From Bactrocera neohumeralis (taxonomy: Eukaryota > Arthropoda > Insecta > Diptera > Tephritidae), in contig NC_065921.1 of assembly GCF_024586455.1 (NCBI RefSeq), positions 68,201,528-68,265,527 on the forward strand: a stretch of DNA of 64,000 bases, given 5' to 3'. A program made the translations under genes and the position numbers. The notes under the pieces are model-generated. The model was given only the letters and a program-made list of their open reading frames with translations, ran no database searches and had not been told where the DNA came from. Positions within the stretch are counted from its first letter, which is position 1; each line of letters opens with the position of its first letter. Positions 24,626 to 37,830 of this stretch are shown here, one piece after another.

Positions 24626-26224
24626 ATTTTATCAGGATTTATTTAAACGACAATAATTTAAATAATTTTTTTTTGACACACTGTTAGGAAGAGCTCAATA
24701 GTCCCTTTACCGTTTTAAAAGTTGTCTTGCTTTAATCCGCAATTTGAAATTTCTAAACACATAACACTGTCACTATCAAGATCGTTCAAATCCTTGCCAA
24801 ACTCAAAACATATTTGCGGTTAACGTGTAAAACTTAGTCTACATACTCAAGTTTTCCCACAAAGCTTTCGAAAATGTCCGTACCCAGCTGTCTGTCAAGA
24901 ACCTGCTGCTGAAATTGACATATTTTTCATAAACCCACTCGAAATGATAATTTCAAAAATCGCAACTTATACCTACTCATACACGCATATGAATGTACAT
25001 ATGTATTATGCACGTAGGCCCAATGAATTCCGAATTTCAGGAATGCACAGCGGTGTGGAATATTTCACGAGCTAACGGCTTTTGACTGGCAAAAATCGAA
25101 CCAAATGAATTGTATGAATGACTGGCGACCTAGTAATGTGTGTGGGTTGCACGGCGAACAGGTTCACAATAACAACAACAACATACAGGTACAGCCTGGC
25201 CAAGCAAAGGCTCTTTTTCGCAGCTAAAAGCTGTAAGCCATCGCTCTTGTTACATACGTGACTTTCATTGCAATTGCAATGGCACTTTTCGCACTGCATT
25301 CGCCTTCAGGCGTCCAATACACTTATCTACAGTTACTCAGCTGTGCGGCGTGAGTGTGTTATTTCCTGCAGTTGACACAATATACACACGCAACCACATA
25401 CATACACATTTACATTTGTTTGTAGAATGCTACTGATTCATTTGTTTACTTAGCTCAAGCCACGATAACAGCCGATAACATAATATCATACTTAATAATA
25501 ATAATAATAACAACAATAATCAAGCGCGTGTTTCGTTGCTGGCCTGTGAATATTTTTTATGTGCAACATGTATGCAAGGCGAATGCAGCTTTGCCGACAC
25601 TTGCAATGAACGGTCACACATTCCGCGCCGCGCAAGCACCTCTCGGCACACACACACACACACACGTGCATATGTATGCTTGTGAGGTTATAGCCAACAG
25701 CAACGGTGTTTATTTTTGTTTATCACTGCGCTCTTTTTTCTGATTTTTATGCATTTAACTTATTTTTGCTGCTTACAGCTATGACTGCCTTTTATCGTTG
25801 AAGCCATGGCTTTTCTCTATTTTTGTTCATTTCATTTCATGCATTACCGCTGTTTTGTTATTCAATTTTTCGCAATCACCATAAAAATCGCCATTTAGCT
25901 GTTATTGCTTTTCACACACACACGTACACAGTCGCCTATAAGCGGCAATGTACTCAGTCACTTGCAGCGTGAGTTAACTTATCTCTCATTGTTTTTAACT
26001 CGTTGCTATTTCTTTTTGTCCTTATCCACTTGTGTGTATTTTATTTTTTTTTTTACTTTTTTCTTCTTCTTTTTTTTAATAAATAGCATACACTTGTTGC
26101 GCTTTTGGCCTTTGGTTATGCTTACCGTTGCGTTAGGGTAATTCCTAAATCATTTCATTAGTTGAGCTTGCGGTACAAGCTGTGTTCCAAAGTAAACAGT
26201 GTGCCCTAAAAATATGAGAATCCA

Positions 26225-27390
26225 AAATTTTTTTTTAAGGTTCGAGGCTCCCTACTTTTTATAAAGAACAAAAAAAAAATACAGAAACTTCAAACATAAT
26301 GGGGAATGTTTATTATCATTCGAAAGAACATTCTTTGGCATTTATTTTTTTGAAGATTATCTCTTTCAAATCTTGACCGCGACTACGTCTCAGATGGTCC
26401 ATCCGTTGAATTTTCCATGACTCGTTCGAGGATTTCGACTGGTAACTAGCAAATAACACGCATAAGATTTTGCTCCAAGGACTGAGTCGAAGCGGGATTG
26501 TCCGCATAGGCTTTAGACTTTACATATCCCCACAGGAAAAAGTCTAACGGTGTGATATCACACGATCTTGGTGGCCAATCGGCCGGCCCAAAACGTGATA
26601 TTATCTGCTCACCGAAGTGTTCTCTCAATAAATCCATTTATTGATGCGATGTGTGGCAGTGGCACCGTCTTGTTAAAACCAAATGTCGCCACGATCATGA
26701 GCTTCAATTTCAGGCATCAAATAGTCGGTTATTATGGCGCGATAACGGTCGCCATTGACGGTTACGTTCTCACCGACATCATTTTTGAAGAAATATGAAC
26801 CTATGATTCCACCGGTCTACAAACCACACCAAACCGTTGTTTTTCTGGGTGAAATTACAACTCTTGAATCTCTTCAGGTTGCTCTTTGTCCCAAATGTGA
26901 GCTGAACATAATTTGGCCCGAAAATGTCTGATCTGCTTGGAACTTTTCAAGGGCCCATAGAGCTAAGCGATGTCTGAGTTGGTGCGAACGGCGCCGAATT
27001 GAATCTCCACGGTCTTCATGTACACTGTCAGCTACGGCTTCTTTATTTTCTTCACTGCGTGCTGGACGTAGTATACCATATTCGATTGAATATTATCCCA
27101 TAATGAAGTTGGGTCTAAAGATGGGTGATGGTGTAGCGAATACTACGCTGAGTAGGCCGATTGTGTTGACCATAAGTTGAGCGAAGCACGCTAAACACAT
27201 ACTTTACAGAACGTGAGTTTTCGCAAGAAAGTTGAACGATTGTGAAATGTTGTTCAGACATAAGTCTTTCCATAATGAAATGCCAAACAGTACTGGACAA
27301 AAATGACATGACAGCTTGACACGACTCACGCGTGATCTGTCAAAAAAAGGTTATTGAAAAAAGTACCTCTACTTACATCACCTGTTATTT
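26225..27390 (-). mobile_element. Mariner-type relic, second family, near full length
   Basis: Minus strand: the N-terminal helix-turn-helix piece RSTYGQHNRPTQRSIRYTI (27309-27115), a WF-stop-QDGAT site near 26680, and LREHFGEQIISRFGPADWPP, RSCDITPLDFFLWGYVKSK to 26446. The two ends carry weakly matching terminal sequences (AAGGTTCGAGGCTCCCTAC near 26240 and the complement of AGTACCTCTACTTACATCAC near 27380). Multiple stops are present. The 3' half copy at 7905-8304 belongs to the same family. Confidence 0.75.
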
Positions 27391-28837
27391 CATTTGCTCT
27401 TTACAACCACCCTAATGCGCATCATATAGTGTACGAAATTCATCCGTAAACTGAAATTTCTCTTAACTTCCACAATAATTATTCCCTTGAATCAGCAAAT
27501 TATTTCCAATTAACAATGTTAAGCGTATTAGTTACATGATACATACAAACATATTTATAAGCACACACGACACTTACCTGTTTCAGCTGAAGCACTTTAT
27601 ACAGTTATACAGCTACTGAATTGCGAACATAATTACTTGCTTTTTTCTGTCTGAAACAAATTAAAAACTAATGGCGGCTGCAATCGTTTCAATAGACAAT
27701 TAAGTCATTGTCATATTTGTGGTTATAACTCTCTGACTGGATATGCGGCTTTGGCAGCAGCACTCTCAAACGCAACGTAAAACTCGCCTCAAGTGAGCTG
27801 TAATTGTTGGCAAATATTTACATTTTTTTTCCAAGTCATTACCTATATTGCATATGTGTACTTATATTCTGGTCTCTTATGAGCTATTTGTCACATGAGC
27901 TGATATTTATTGGTTATATGAAGTGGCGAATAAGTGGCCTGACTTTTAAATCAACAGTGAAATTGAGTTGTTTATTACGGAGTGCCACAACAATTCGATT
28001 TTTCTTTAGTATTGGGAGCTCAAAGTAATTTAATGTGCTTTAGTTGTAATATACACAACTATTTCTATAGACTAGAAAGAAAATATAACATATATTGTCT
28101 ATAGACTTGATAGGAAATAAAAACACGGAATAGGAGTTGAGATTTATGAAGTAACATAGGCTTTACTAGTTCTCAAAGTTTATTATCACCAAGATTTAAC
28201 GCGTATTTTCAACAATCATTCCGCAAACATTAAAGCATCATTCGATGTTAGGTTGAGAGTTCTCAGCCAAAGTGTGAGACAATTTTTTGAACTCAACTCT
28301 TCTATTGTGCCTTTGCTAGTACTTTCTAATATTAGGTCCTAAAGTATCACTGTTCGAGTGTCGTTTGCTCACACATTGGTACCATACGCTGAAAAGTCCT
28401 CCTTACTAAATTTAAGTTCAACGTCCGATCGATCCAATAATGCGCACTAATATTGTTTATTAATTGTTTCACCATGTTTGAAGAGGTCGATGCAATTATT
28501 CTATGTGGATCCCAAAAAATATACTTAAAACCTTGTCGGACGACAATTTTTTTTTTTAATTTGCTCTAGTGATTACTTTATGACAAATGATCCAATCACT
28601 ATCAAATTCTGAATGATCTGTGTATGTTTTCCATAAAATGACCTACCAGCAGCTTTTTGATCTGATCAAAAATGGAATTTGGCAATGATTTGGTGCAATA
28701 CGTAGTAACTATAATGGTCCGTTACTATGATTTTATGCAAACCTCCTCTCCTTGCTTTATGGCCTGGAGTGTAAATACCGAAAACGGTATTCATGTAATT
28801 GTTGTTTATACCCAATCGTCGTGGGTTTGTTAACATT

Positions 28838-29647
28838 TTGTTAACGGCGTCAAATCGCACGACCGAGACGGCCAATTTACTGGGCCATTTTGTGAGATAA
28901 CACCTTCACCAAACTTGGCTATCAATAAATCGATTGTGACATTCGTTGTTGGGCTTGTAGCGTTACCGCCCTTTTACAACCACATATTGTCCAAGTCCAT
29001 ATCATCCAATTCGGGTCAAAAATATTCGGTTATCAATGGTGTCTCATGGAGTCCGTGTGGATTGTTCCCGGACCTGAGCCAGAAATGAGCCTCATGGCTG
29101 AAGATGATTTTCGATGAAAATCCGGATCATTTTCCAGTTGTTGCTCAGCCCAATTCACGAACATACGACGATTCTGGTGGTCAAGCGCCTTCAGTTCTTG
29201 CGTCAATTTGATCTTGTAAGGATGTAGGCCAAGATCTTTTCGCAAAATTCGCCATAACGATGTCACAGAGATGCCCAACGCCTGAGAACGACGTGTGTGA
29301 GGGACTGACTTGTTTCTTTCTCAATTGATGCGCTACCGGCAGCAATATTCTCGACACTACGAGCACTTCTTTGTCTCACTGGCAGGGGACATTTTGTACT
29401 GTACCTGTGGATTCAAGTTTTCCACTAGACGCTCAATTGTTGATCGGACAAGACGATTGTTACGACTATAAATTGAACGTAGCGCTCTTAAAGTTGAGGC
29501 CACTGGCTTGTTGTTGTATCGTATGTCTTTCCATGATGAAATGGCAAACCTTACAATAGAGAAATGTCAAAAAAGCGGGAAAAATATGGCGTGATTTGCT
29601 GTCCCTATCGGTCTATTTATGTAGCGTCCCTATTGAAAAATCCGTTA
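28838..29647 (-). mobile_element. Mariner (DD41D/rosa-like), 3'-truncated copy
   Basis: Minus strand, 29278-29033: MGISVTSLWRILRKDLGLHP and YKIKLTQELKALDHQNRRMF, then VNWAEQQLENDPDFH, with frames broken after it. The 5' terminal repeat region (TGCTGTCCCTATCG to TATTGAAAAATCCG, ending near 29647) is intact. The distal third, including the C-terminus and the other terminal repeat, is missing before 28838. Confidence 0.8.
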
Positions 29648-29883
29648 CACGCCAAATTTCTTGAATATATCTCATGAATATTACAGTTTACCATATGAGG
29701 GCATGATTTTGATCGTTCATTTTGTGTAGCAGCTAGATGTTATAGTGATCTGATATCAGCGATTCTAAGAAAAGAACATGTGCTAAATCGATATCTCCAA
29801 AACTGAGGGACTAGTTCGCCTATATACAGACAGACAGAGGAACATGGCTAAATTCTCAACTCGTCGTGCTGATAATTTATATA
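29648..29883 (+). repeat. Second copy of the AATATACCCTG-type dispersed repeat
   Basis: It shares TTTTGATCGTTCA, GGCAGCTA-like text (here GTAGCAGCTAGATGTTATAG) and CGATATCTCCAAAACTGAGG. It then shares GACTAGTTCGCCTATATACA, GACAGACAGAGG and the GTGCTGATAATTTATATATA block. It is wedged between a mariner relic on the left and the ACAGGGTG element on the right, so three insertions are stacked. Confidence 0.6.
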
Positions 29884-30243
29884 TACAGGGTGCCCATTGA
29901 CAGATGCTGTTACACCGTTTCTTCAGAAAATATGGCACAGTGACTCGTTCTGGATGAAGTCTCGTCTCCTGGATTATTTCTGGAATTAATTCACTTCATA
30001 AACGGCAATTCTGCTTGTTAACATTTCCGTTGAGGTAAAAATGGACCTCATCAGACATAAACAGAAAATTTATCTAGTTATTGTCCATTTTAATCATTTT
30101 TTGACAAAATCCCTGTCGAATATTGAAATCTACAGGGTTTAACCGGCATGTTACTTGTAATATGTACGACAACAGGTTTAACTCGCTAACGAAAATGGTT
30201 ATTACGCTTTGTTTTTGTAGCACGATTCGTGCGCCACCCTGTA
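29884..30243. mobile_element. Small Tc1/mariner-like element with ACAGGGTG ends
   Basis: A 360-bp stretch is bounded by TACAGGGTG at 29884 and CACCCTGTA ending at 30243, perfect inverted 9-mers beginning with TA. Interior text (for example GACCTCATCAGACATAAAC) resembles decayed transposase coding sequence on the minus strand, but no frame is readable. A non-autonomous Tc1/mariner-type derivative is the likeliest reading. Confidence 0.5.
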
Positions 30244-32189
30244 CATATTATACATACATATATTTTATAGAGTACGGTATAAAAATATTAGCAAAAACAA
30301 AAAACGTTCTTAATCACATTGCTTTTTCACGGTTGCTTCTCGGTAGTTATAAGCATATATTTCGCTTACTGCCACTAGAAACTCTTTTATTATGTTGCAA
30401 TTTGCCGCTGCGAACTTCAATAAATATCTTCAAACAGGTGACGCCCTCTTTCTGTGCTAACCTTGCTTGAAAATGCCGAAATATGATAAATTGTTACGGT
30501 TATTTGCCACGCTGCTCCAACTAATCCATTTAATTCGACAATTCTTTCCAAGTGACTGCATTGTTTATGCAAGTTTAAGGTTAGCTGTTGCGAAAATATT
30601 TACTACTGGTGATTCGTGTAGTTTTCAATAAAAAAAATTGGCAGCTCACAGATTTGATGTCGAGTCTGAAAGGCAGCGCGCTTTGTTTGCAAACAACCTT
30701 CAGAGCGGAAAAAATTGCCAACTATTACTCAAGCAATAACACTGCACAAACATTGTAATTAAGCAACAATGTACGCATATAAGCCATAAATCCCGCTCAA
30801 GACGGATTTTTAATGCATAGTACAGTATGTACTGCTAGTTATGTGCAAGCTTATGTACATAATGTATGACCTCACCGCTGCGGTTGCGCATAAGTTGCAC
30901 GTTTTCAACTTAACTGCTGGCGTACACATACACACACAGATCTTAGCATATGTTTGTGTGTATGGTTTTTCTCACATAATTGTTGTTGTTTTCTGCTGAT
31001 TTTCGTATTCTAACTTGGCGCGTTCGCTTTCCAGCGGCTTGAGCGCTCGAACTCCACGCTAGCTTGTAAGTCTAGAATTTATAATTAAGTTCAGTTGTAG
31101 TATTGCTGTTTGTTGTTGCTCTTGAAACAATTGGAATTCAATGCATAAAATACATATTTAATTTTAATGCGTTTTAATTTAATTTTTTTTTATTGATTTC
31201 TGCTTCACTTCTTTCTTACCGCTTTAATTGCTTGGCATTATTATGCAATAAACCGGTTGAATTTTTTATATCGATTTGATAGATAGTCCAAATAATAAAG
31301 GTACATACATATAAGTCATCACTCATCAACGTGGTATTAACGAAGCAATAACTTTTAGCGCCAAACGAAAGTAAACAATGGCGTCGCTTTCATTTGATAT
31401 CAACAGTTGAGTTGAGTTGAAGCAGGGGCAGAAAAATGAAAATATGTCTATTATTAATGTGTTTATCGGCCCACGTTGACGTATGTGAGTTATTGTTTGC
31501 CGCGTTTAAATCTAAAGCTTTCGATTTATTGTATTTTCTTGGCAGCTATTTTGTGGCTTTTTCAACTAAATACACCTACGACTTGCGCGGGAGTCTAGAA
31601 AAATATGCCTAAAATATGAAAAATCACTCTCCACTGAAAATCTTCGGTGTTGCTTATGGTTAGTCTAGATTTATTATTTTTTTCTTATGGTAGCATAAAA
31701 ATGTATAGCCATTTCCGCGCTTATAAATCATCTATTATTTTTTCCTCTATTTTATGCAACTTATTATAATTGTAGCCGGAAGTCTTCCCTGACTTGTGTT
31801 GTGTTCCTAAATTAATGATTAATTTCATCATAAAATCAATCCCTAAAGACTTAATATAACCAATATGTCATGAATGAGAAGAATTAGCCAAACTCGATTC
31901 TAAAATCAAAGGTTCGCTGTTAAAGCGCGGATACTCTAAATCCAGCTTAAATAATCTAGAAATTTTATTATTTTTGCATTTTGTAGGTCTTAAAAGTTGT
32001 TCCAAAACCATTCATAGGCTATTAATATTGAAAAACTCTCAGATACGCTGGTTATTTTCTCTTTTTCGGTATGACTGAAGCGAAATCTGACTGGAACTGG
32101 TTTTTTGGAGTCTACACATGATTTTATAAAAAAAACTCTTCGAAAAACGTTCCTTAAACGTTTGTATTATATTTTTCCGAAAGTTCTAA
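30244..32189. other. Intronic stretch, nothing recognised
   Basis: AT-rich Caskin intron sequence without named repeats or convincing frames. Confidence 0.6.
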
Positions 32190-33430
32190 GGAACCTCCAC
32201 AGACGAAAATGTCTAGAGAGAGGGTATTGCGTCGAATACTTTCATGGCTGGAGTGTTTTCATCCATTCGAACGACATGACCTAGCCAGCGTAGTCGTTGT
32301 CTCTTAATTCGATAAACTACATACATACATATGTCACTGTCGTCGTATATCTCATACAGCTCATGGTTCCATCGAATGCGATATTCACCGTCGCCAACGC
32401 ACCAAGGACAATAGATCTTCGGCAGAACATTTCTCTCGAAAGCTCGTAACGTCGACTCATCAGATGTTGTCATCGTCCATGCCTCTGCACCATATAGCAG
32501 GTCGGGAATAATGAGTGACTTATAGAGTTTGGTTTTTGTTCGTCGAGAGAGGACTTTACTTCTCAATTGTCTACTTAGTCCGAAGTAGCACCCGTTGGCA
32601 AGAGTTATTTTTCTTTAGATTTCGAGGCATTATTGTTGTGTTAATACAGCTTCCAAGATAGACGAAATTATCCACGACTTCCAAGTTATGACTGCTAACA
32701 GTGACGTGGGAGCCAAATCGCGGATGTGGCAACTATTGGTTTGATGACAGGAAATATCGTCTTACCCTTGTTCACTACCAGACCCATTTGCTTCGCTTCT
32801 TTGTCCATTTTGGAGAAAACAGGACTACAAAAGATTGTACCTGCTCGATTCAGCTCTGCAGCTCGAATTATTTTCTCCAGCAGTATATTTAAGAAGTTGT
32901 AAGAACCTCGTTTGGTATCGAACGAATCGGAGAGGTGCTTCCTGATGTTGGCAAAGGTTTTGGTATTGCTCAACGTTAGTTAACACAACCGTATTAGTTT
33001 TGCGGGGTTACCAAATTCAGATATAACTGCATAATTCAGCTCTTTTTCGTGCTGTCAAAGCAGCTTTGAAATCGTCGAAAAGATGGTGAGTGTCGATCCT
33101 CTTTTCGTAGATCTTTTCTAAGATTTGGAGCATTGAGAGTATCTGGTCAGTTGTTGATTTTCCAGGCATAAAGCCACACTGATAAAGTTCATTCGGTTTG
33201 TTGACGGTTAGCTTTAAGCTTCCACACAATATGCTCGATAGAACCTTTTATGCGATTCTTCTTTTCATTGGTAGTGCGTGTTACGTGAATTTCAAACCCA
33301 GCGAGAGAAGATGTTTCACCTTCTCACTTTAGCTCGCCTACAGACGCATGGTTTTTGGCTACCTAGAGGATAAGGCCGGAAGTCGTGAGCTGGTTAAGCT
33401 ACATGTAAAAGAATCGTTTCTGGCCGATCA
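32190..33430 (-). mobile_element. RTE-type element, internally deleted
   Basis: On the minus strand, from 33430: a 5' UTR block like 14222-14350, then a jump into RT (YQCGFMPGKSTTDQI near 33170). Broken frames follow to MRSKVLSRRTKTKLYKSLII, PDLLYGAEAWTMTT, QRLRWLGHVVRMDENTPAMK and VFDAIPS at 32213. The endonuclease and the first part of RT are missing between the 5' UTR and the PGKSTTDQ motif. The copy ends just before the element's normal C-terminus. Confidence 0.8.
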
Positions 33431-35679
33431 TTACTTCATCCTCCTGGCCTTCAGTTATCTCAAAATAATGATCGATCGAGAGATTTCGTCGAGATTGTAG
33501 CCTATTTGATGCAAAATACGATCATCGAATAGGAGAAATGAGGTCTTGGGTTTCAAAACGTTGGAATATCGCCATAATTGATTTATTGCCGCCGATCTAC
33601 CTATGTGTGTTGAATAAAAAAATTTCGCCACAAAAATGTGTTCTCATTTAAAACGATCAATCTTACAATTCTCTTTTAGAGGGTCGCTAATATTGTGTTA
33701 TTCATAAATAATTAAAAACTTATTACCAATAAGAATAAGTTCTCCTCCTCGTCTTCATTATTTTGTCGGCTACTTTCAGCGCCTCCTCATACACATATTT
33801 TAAACGCTCTCTTGTCCCTTTGAGATCAATCCATTATTTTGCCGCGCGCGCAATAAAGCACGTCGTAAACATCTTCACACCTCATATGCAAATTTTTGGC
33901 TTGACTGAAAGAAAGTTAACACCGCACGCTTCTACTATTGCAGTGTTTCATCGCTACAAATCGTCGCTTGATTCATATGCGCAACGCTCTCACTTCCTCT
34001 TTGTCAGGCACTACCTGCCGCTAGCCCTTTCTCTTATCGCTCCAAATCTCTGCAAAGAGTTGCGCATGCGGAATCAATATCTTTGTAAACGCTTTCTATA
34101 CACAAATAAGAAACTCAATTGACGCGCTTTGTTTGTTTTTCGTCGTACCTTTTCGTTCATCAACTCTTGATTTTATTGCCTTCTGTGTGTGTGGGTTTGC
34201 AAGTGTATGTATTTTATGCGCAAATTTGGCAACATTGTGTCTTAAATGTCAACGAATTGACTGCTTCTAAAGAAAACAAAAAAAAATTAAGTAGCAAACA
34301 GACTTCATATCTCCATTCATCCAACTCTTTGCAAAATATCACACGTCCGAGTTGAATGCTTTATGTGGTATTTTGGTTTGTTCTTCTTTCTTTTTTGTGT
34401 ATATTGGAAGACGAAGATTGAAGTATAGAGTGCCTTTTCTGAGCTACACAATTTCGTGGAAGTCACACCAAAGTAAACACATGAGTTGGCATTTATTTTC
34501 AAACTATTCGCGACTTTTTGGTTTCCGTGGTCGATAAGACTTTCCAAAAGGCCTGCAGTGAATGAAAACCGTCACTTATTTTGAGCAGCGTTCATTGTTT
34601 AATCATATTTTGCCAGTAGTCTATGACAATCGCATGAAAGCCATAAAATTAGTCAAACTTTTGTCATTCCTAATTAATCTCTCTGTCTATTTGAAAAAAA
34701 ATTTGTATACTTCTAATAAGACACCCTTTATAAGGCAATTGCAAAAAAGATAAAGAAATAAATCCTGTTTTTTCGTTTTTCTTCAGCTACCTACCTGTTA
34801 TTATGCTGAGTCTTTCTAAATTTCCCCTCCTTCAGCCATTCAGCGTTCTTTTGCCATTTGTATACATATCTCGCCAATTCTGCTTTGGTACTTAACCTTA
34901 ATTTGTGTGCTGCTTAGACTTTTGTATTTTATTTTCATTTCACCTTCTGTCTGATTTTGTTCCGCTGATTTAAAATTTTTAAGTTTTGCTGTCAATTTAT
35001 GACATTTTAATGATCTTCAATTGATACGCAATCTGCTAACGGTTCTTTGTTCTTGAAAAGACAATGGCATAATGAGTTATTAAAGTCAATTTAGAATTTT
35101 GCATAATAAATTACAGGTTAACAGAATAGAGCTAAAATAAAGAAACTTCTTTGTGTCAAAATAGAAATGACTACTTAACTCCGTTTGCCGAAAGGTTCCT
35201 TTGTCTAGCCAACAATCGTAGTTACCATGTTCCATCCCTATAAATTTTACTATGACAGTAATATATTATTTATGAGGTATGATATCATAAATATATTATA
35301 GCAACAAGTTGGAGATTGCGTTCAAGAAAACTTAGGAATCTAAAAGATCCATGATCCGTGAAAAACGGTCACAGTTCAAGCGCACAATCAAAGCCGGAAT
35401 TTTCTGTGTAACGAACTAATGAAATCTTGGAAGCATTACTTCATAAGGCATCTGTCCTTTGTTTTCTCCTAATGTGGTCCTGGCTACTATATACTCTTTA
35501 TAGAATATTTGAGAATGGGTGCTGGAGAGGGATCACAAAGTTAGATAGCTTCCTAGCTCGCGAAGAGATAGCTCTGAAATGAAGTCTGAAAAATTAATTG
35601 TTTTATAAAAGCATACGCTTCACCCAACTTAATATTTTATCATGCACATGTATTCAGAAATCGAAGCTTGATCACTCTA
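33431..35679. other. Intronic stretch, nothing firmly recognised
   Basis: 33760-34350 carries overlapping frames without domains; 35300-35590 has old-repeat character. No gene is supported. Confidence 0.5.
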
Positions 35680-36243
35680 GCTATTGTGTCGTGGTGCAAC
35701 TTCCAATCGTCTGCGATGTCTTGTCGGACCCTATAATAATAATAATTGATAAATTTAACATCTGGGCAATTAAGCGATTATTTCGTCGACGATCCGAGTA
35801 CAAAACTTTGCGCACACGAGCCACATTGTCGGTGTTTGTCAAAGTCGCAGGTCTCCCAGCACAGTCTTCATTAGCGACATCTTCCCGACCCTCCAAAAAG
35901 GCCTGGTGCCACCGAAAGACACCACTTCTGGCTAAAGCAACATCTGGGTAAGCGTACTTGATCATATCAAACGTCTCTGTCGCAGATTTACCGAGTTTAA
36001 CACAGAATTTAATCGCGTACCTCTGCTCTAACGAACACTGCATTTCCGGCTTGCACCACTCACAGAAACACGTCGCGCAAAAACGTTTGTCCTGACTCTC
36101 CAGGTGTTCTTAGACAACTGATAAGCCGCTGGTTCATTAGTTATGAACGCCCTCTACCGAATCCAGTCGGTGCCCTCACGCTCCGCAGTACAGTCGCGGC
36201 GGAAGAAAAGCAGTCCTATTACTTTCCGGACAAACCCTGTACT
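35680..36243 (-). mobile_element. Mariner-type element, N-terminal part only
   Basis: Minus strand from 36043: MQCSLEQRYAIKFCVKLGKS, ATETFDMIKYAYPDVALARS, GVFRWHQAFLEGREDVANED and VRKVLYSDRRRNNRLIAQML, the DNA-binding half of a mariner-type transposase common in arthropods. The 5' terminal region (complement of TATTACTTTCCGGACAAACC) ends near 36243. The frame is lost after about 105 residues and the catalytic half is absent. Confidence 0.75.
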
Positions 36244-36489
36244 CAGTGACCACGAATGAATTATTTTTGGAAAATTTGCCATGATAGCACCATTAATTGG
36301 GCTAGAAAGTTATCCCGCGGCTTTTATTTTTCATGCTCAGAGCCTAAGTTGTAAATGTTTAAGTTTAGATTAGACGAAGTCTGACATAACCTATAAACGA
36401 AAAGTATTGGATACCTGCACTATTTGGTATATAGGGTTAATGAAAAATTTAGAAACAAAAAAACAAATAATAGATGAATACATTGCTGG

Positions 36490-37030
36490 TTTGAGATAGG
36501 TTAGGTTAGGTCGCAGGGTTGAGCCAAAATCGATGGATCTCACTAGGGCAAATATTTGTCTTTTGTATTACCCAAAAACTCCTCAAAATGCATCACCTCA
36601 CAGATCACGCAGCGTTTGGAGCTTACCACAGCTTTAATAAGACGGTTCATATCAATCTGAGATATTTCAAATTCAGACTGATAAGCGCCGAGTAATAAAG
36701 GAGAAACTGACATCATGATTTAATCTCGCCTTCCTCCATACAGCTTTGGCAAAAAGCGTCCGACAAAATATTTAGTTGCACCGCGTGCCTACCTATAGTA
36801 AAGTGTCCAATCAGAGCACCTATTAACGGCGAGATTGCCTTTGCTATGGGCAAGTAGTTCGGAGGAACTCTTACGGTTCACTTTGCATCTCGGATCGCAC
36901 ATGGTTGCCTGAGATATTTGGTTCCAAATTACAGCGATATTGTATTTCACGGCTTTCAATTTTTCTTTCATAAAACAGTTCCTCGGCGTAGGGATTTATG
37001 GAAGTCCTACAGAAAAGTTGTGTCGCAGTT
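36490..37030 (-). mobile_element. Non-LTR retrotransposon 3' end (I/Jockey-like)
   Basis: On the minus strand the region near 36840-36720 reads ALIGHFTIGRHAVQLNILSD then AFCQSCMEEGE, the RNase-H-distal segment and CxxC part of the zinc knuckle of an ORF2 C-terminus. The element ends with a short ACCTAACCTAACC run (complement of 36498-36512), a common 3' terminus for such elements. Stops are present. Confidence 0.5.
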
Positions 37031-37082
37031 TAGCTCTGTTGTAAAACTATATAATAAAATAATGTTAATTAAAAAAAATAGT

Positions 37083-37830
37083 GTTTTTCAAAAATAGCGC
37101 TACAAAAGTTTTTTTTTTTTTTTAATAAAACAAAAACGGTTTGGGATTTCAATGAAATTTTTTATTCCTGTGAAAGCACATTCGATGCCATTATGTATGG
37201 AACTCGATTTCTTTTGAAGGGCCACCACGGCACGCTTGCAGAAGTCCAGACACTGAACCCAATTTTCGACGGATTTCAAGCATAAATCCGCCAATACTGC
37301 TGCAATTTTACGTTCGATATTCGTACGAAGTCCATCAATCATCGCTGGCTTGTTGCCATAGACCATAGACTCGAGTTAACCTACAGGAAGTAGTATAACG
37401 GCGTCAAACCACACGACCGAGGCGGCCAATTCACTGAGCCATTTCGTGAGATAACACGTTCAACAAACTTGGTTTTCAATAAATCGATTGTGACATTCGT
37501 TGTGTGGCTTGTGGCACCGTCCTGTTGGAACCACATATTGTCCAAGTCCATATCATCCATTCGTGCCAAAAAATATTCGATTATCATAGAGCGGTAGCGA
37601 TTCCCATTACAGTAACGTGCCGGTCTTGATCATCACGGAAGAAGTACGGCCCAATGACGCCGCCGGCCCATAAACCGCACCAAACCGTAATTTTTTTTGG
37701 ATGCAATGGTGACTCATGGAGTACGTGTGGATTGCTGCCTGTCCAGTAAGGCATATTTTGCTTATTGACGTAGCCATTCAGCCATAAATGAGCCTCATCG
37801 CCATAGATCGAAGAAGATCGCTAATAAAAG
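37083..37830 (-). mobile_element. Mariner (DD41D/rosa-like), 5'-truncated copy
   Basis: It contains the 3' terminal repeat (TTTTTCAAAAATAGCGCTAC at 37084). On the minus strand, 37587-37381 reads YFLARMDDMDLDNMWFQQDG then ATSHTTNVTIDLLKTKF, VERVISRNGSVNWPPRSCGL and TPLYYFL. The catalytic Asp of PLDYF is replaced by Tyr, so it is dead. The N-terminal half is missing; the copy ends near 37830. Confidence 0.8.
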
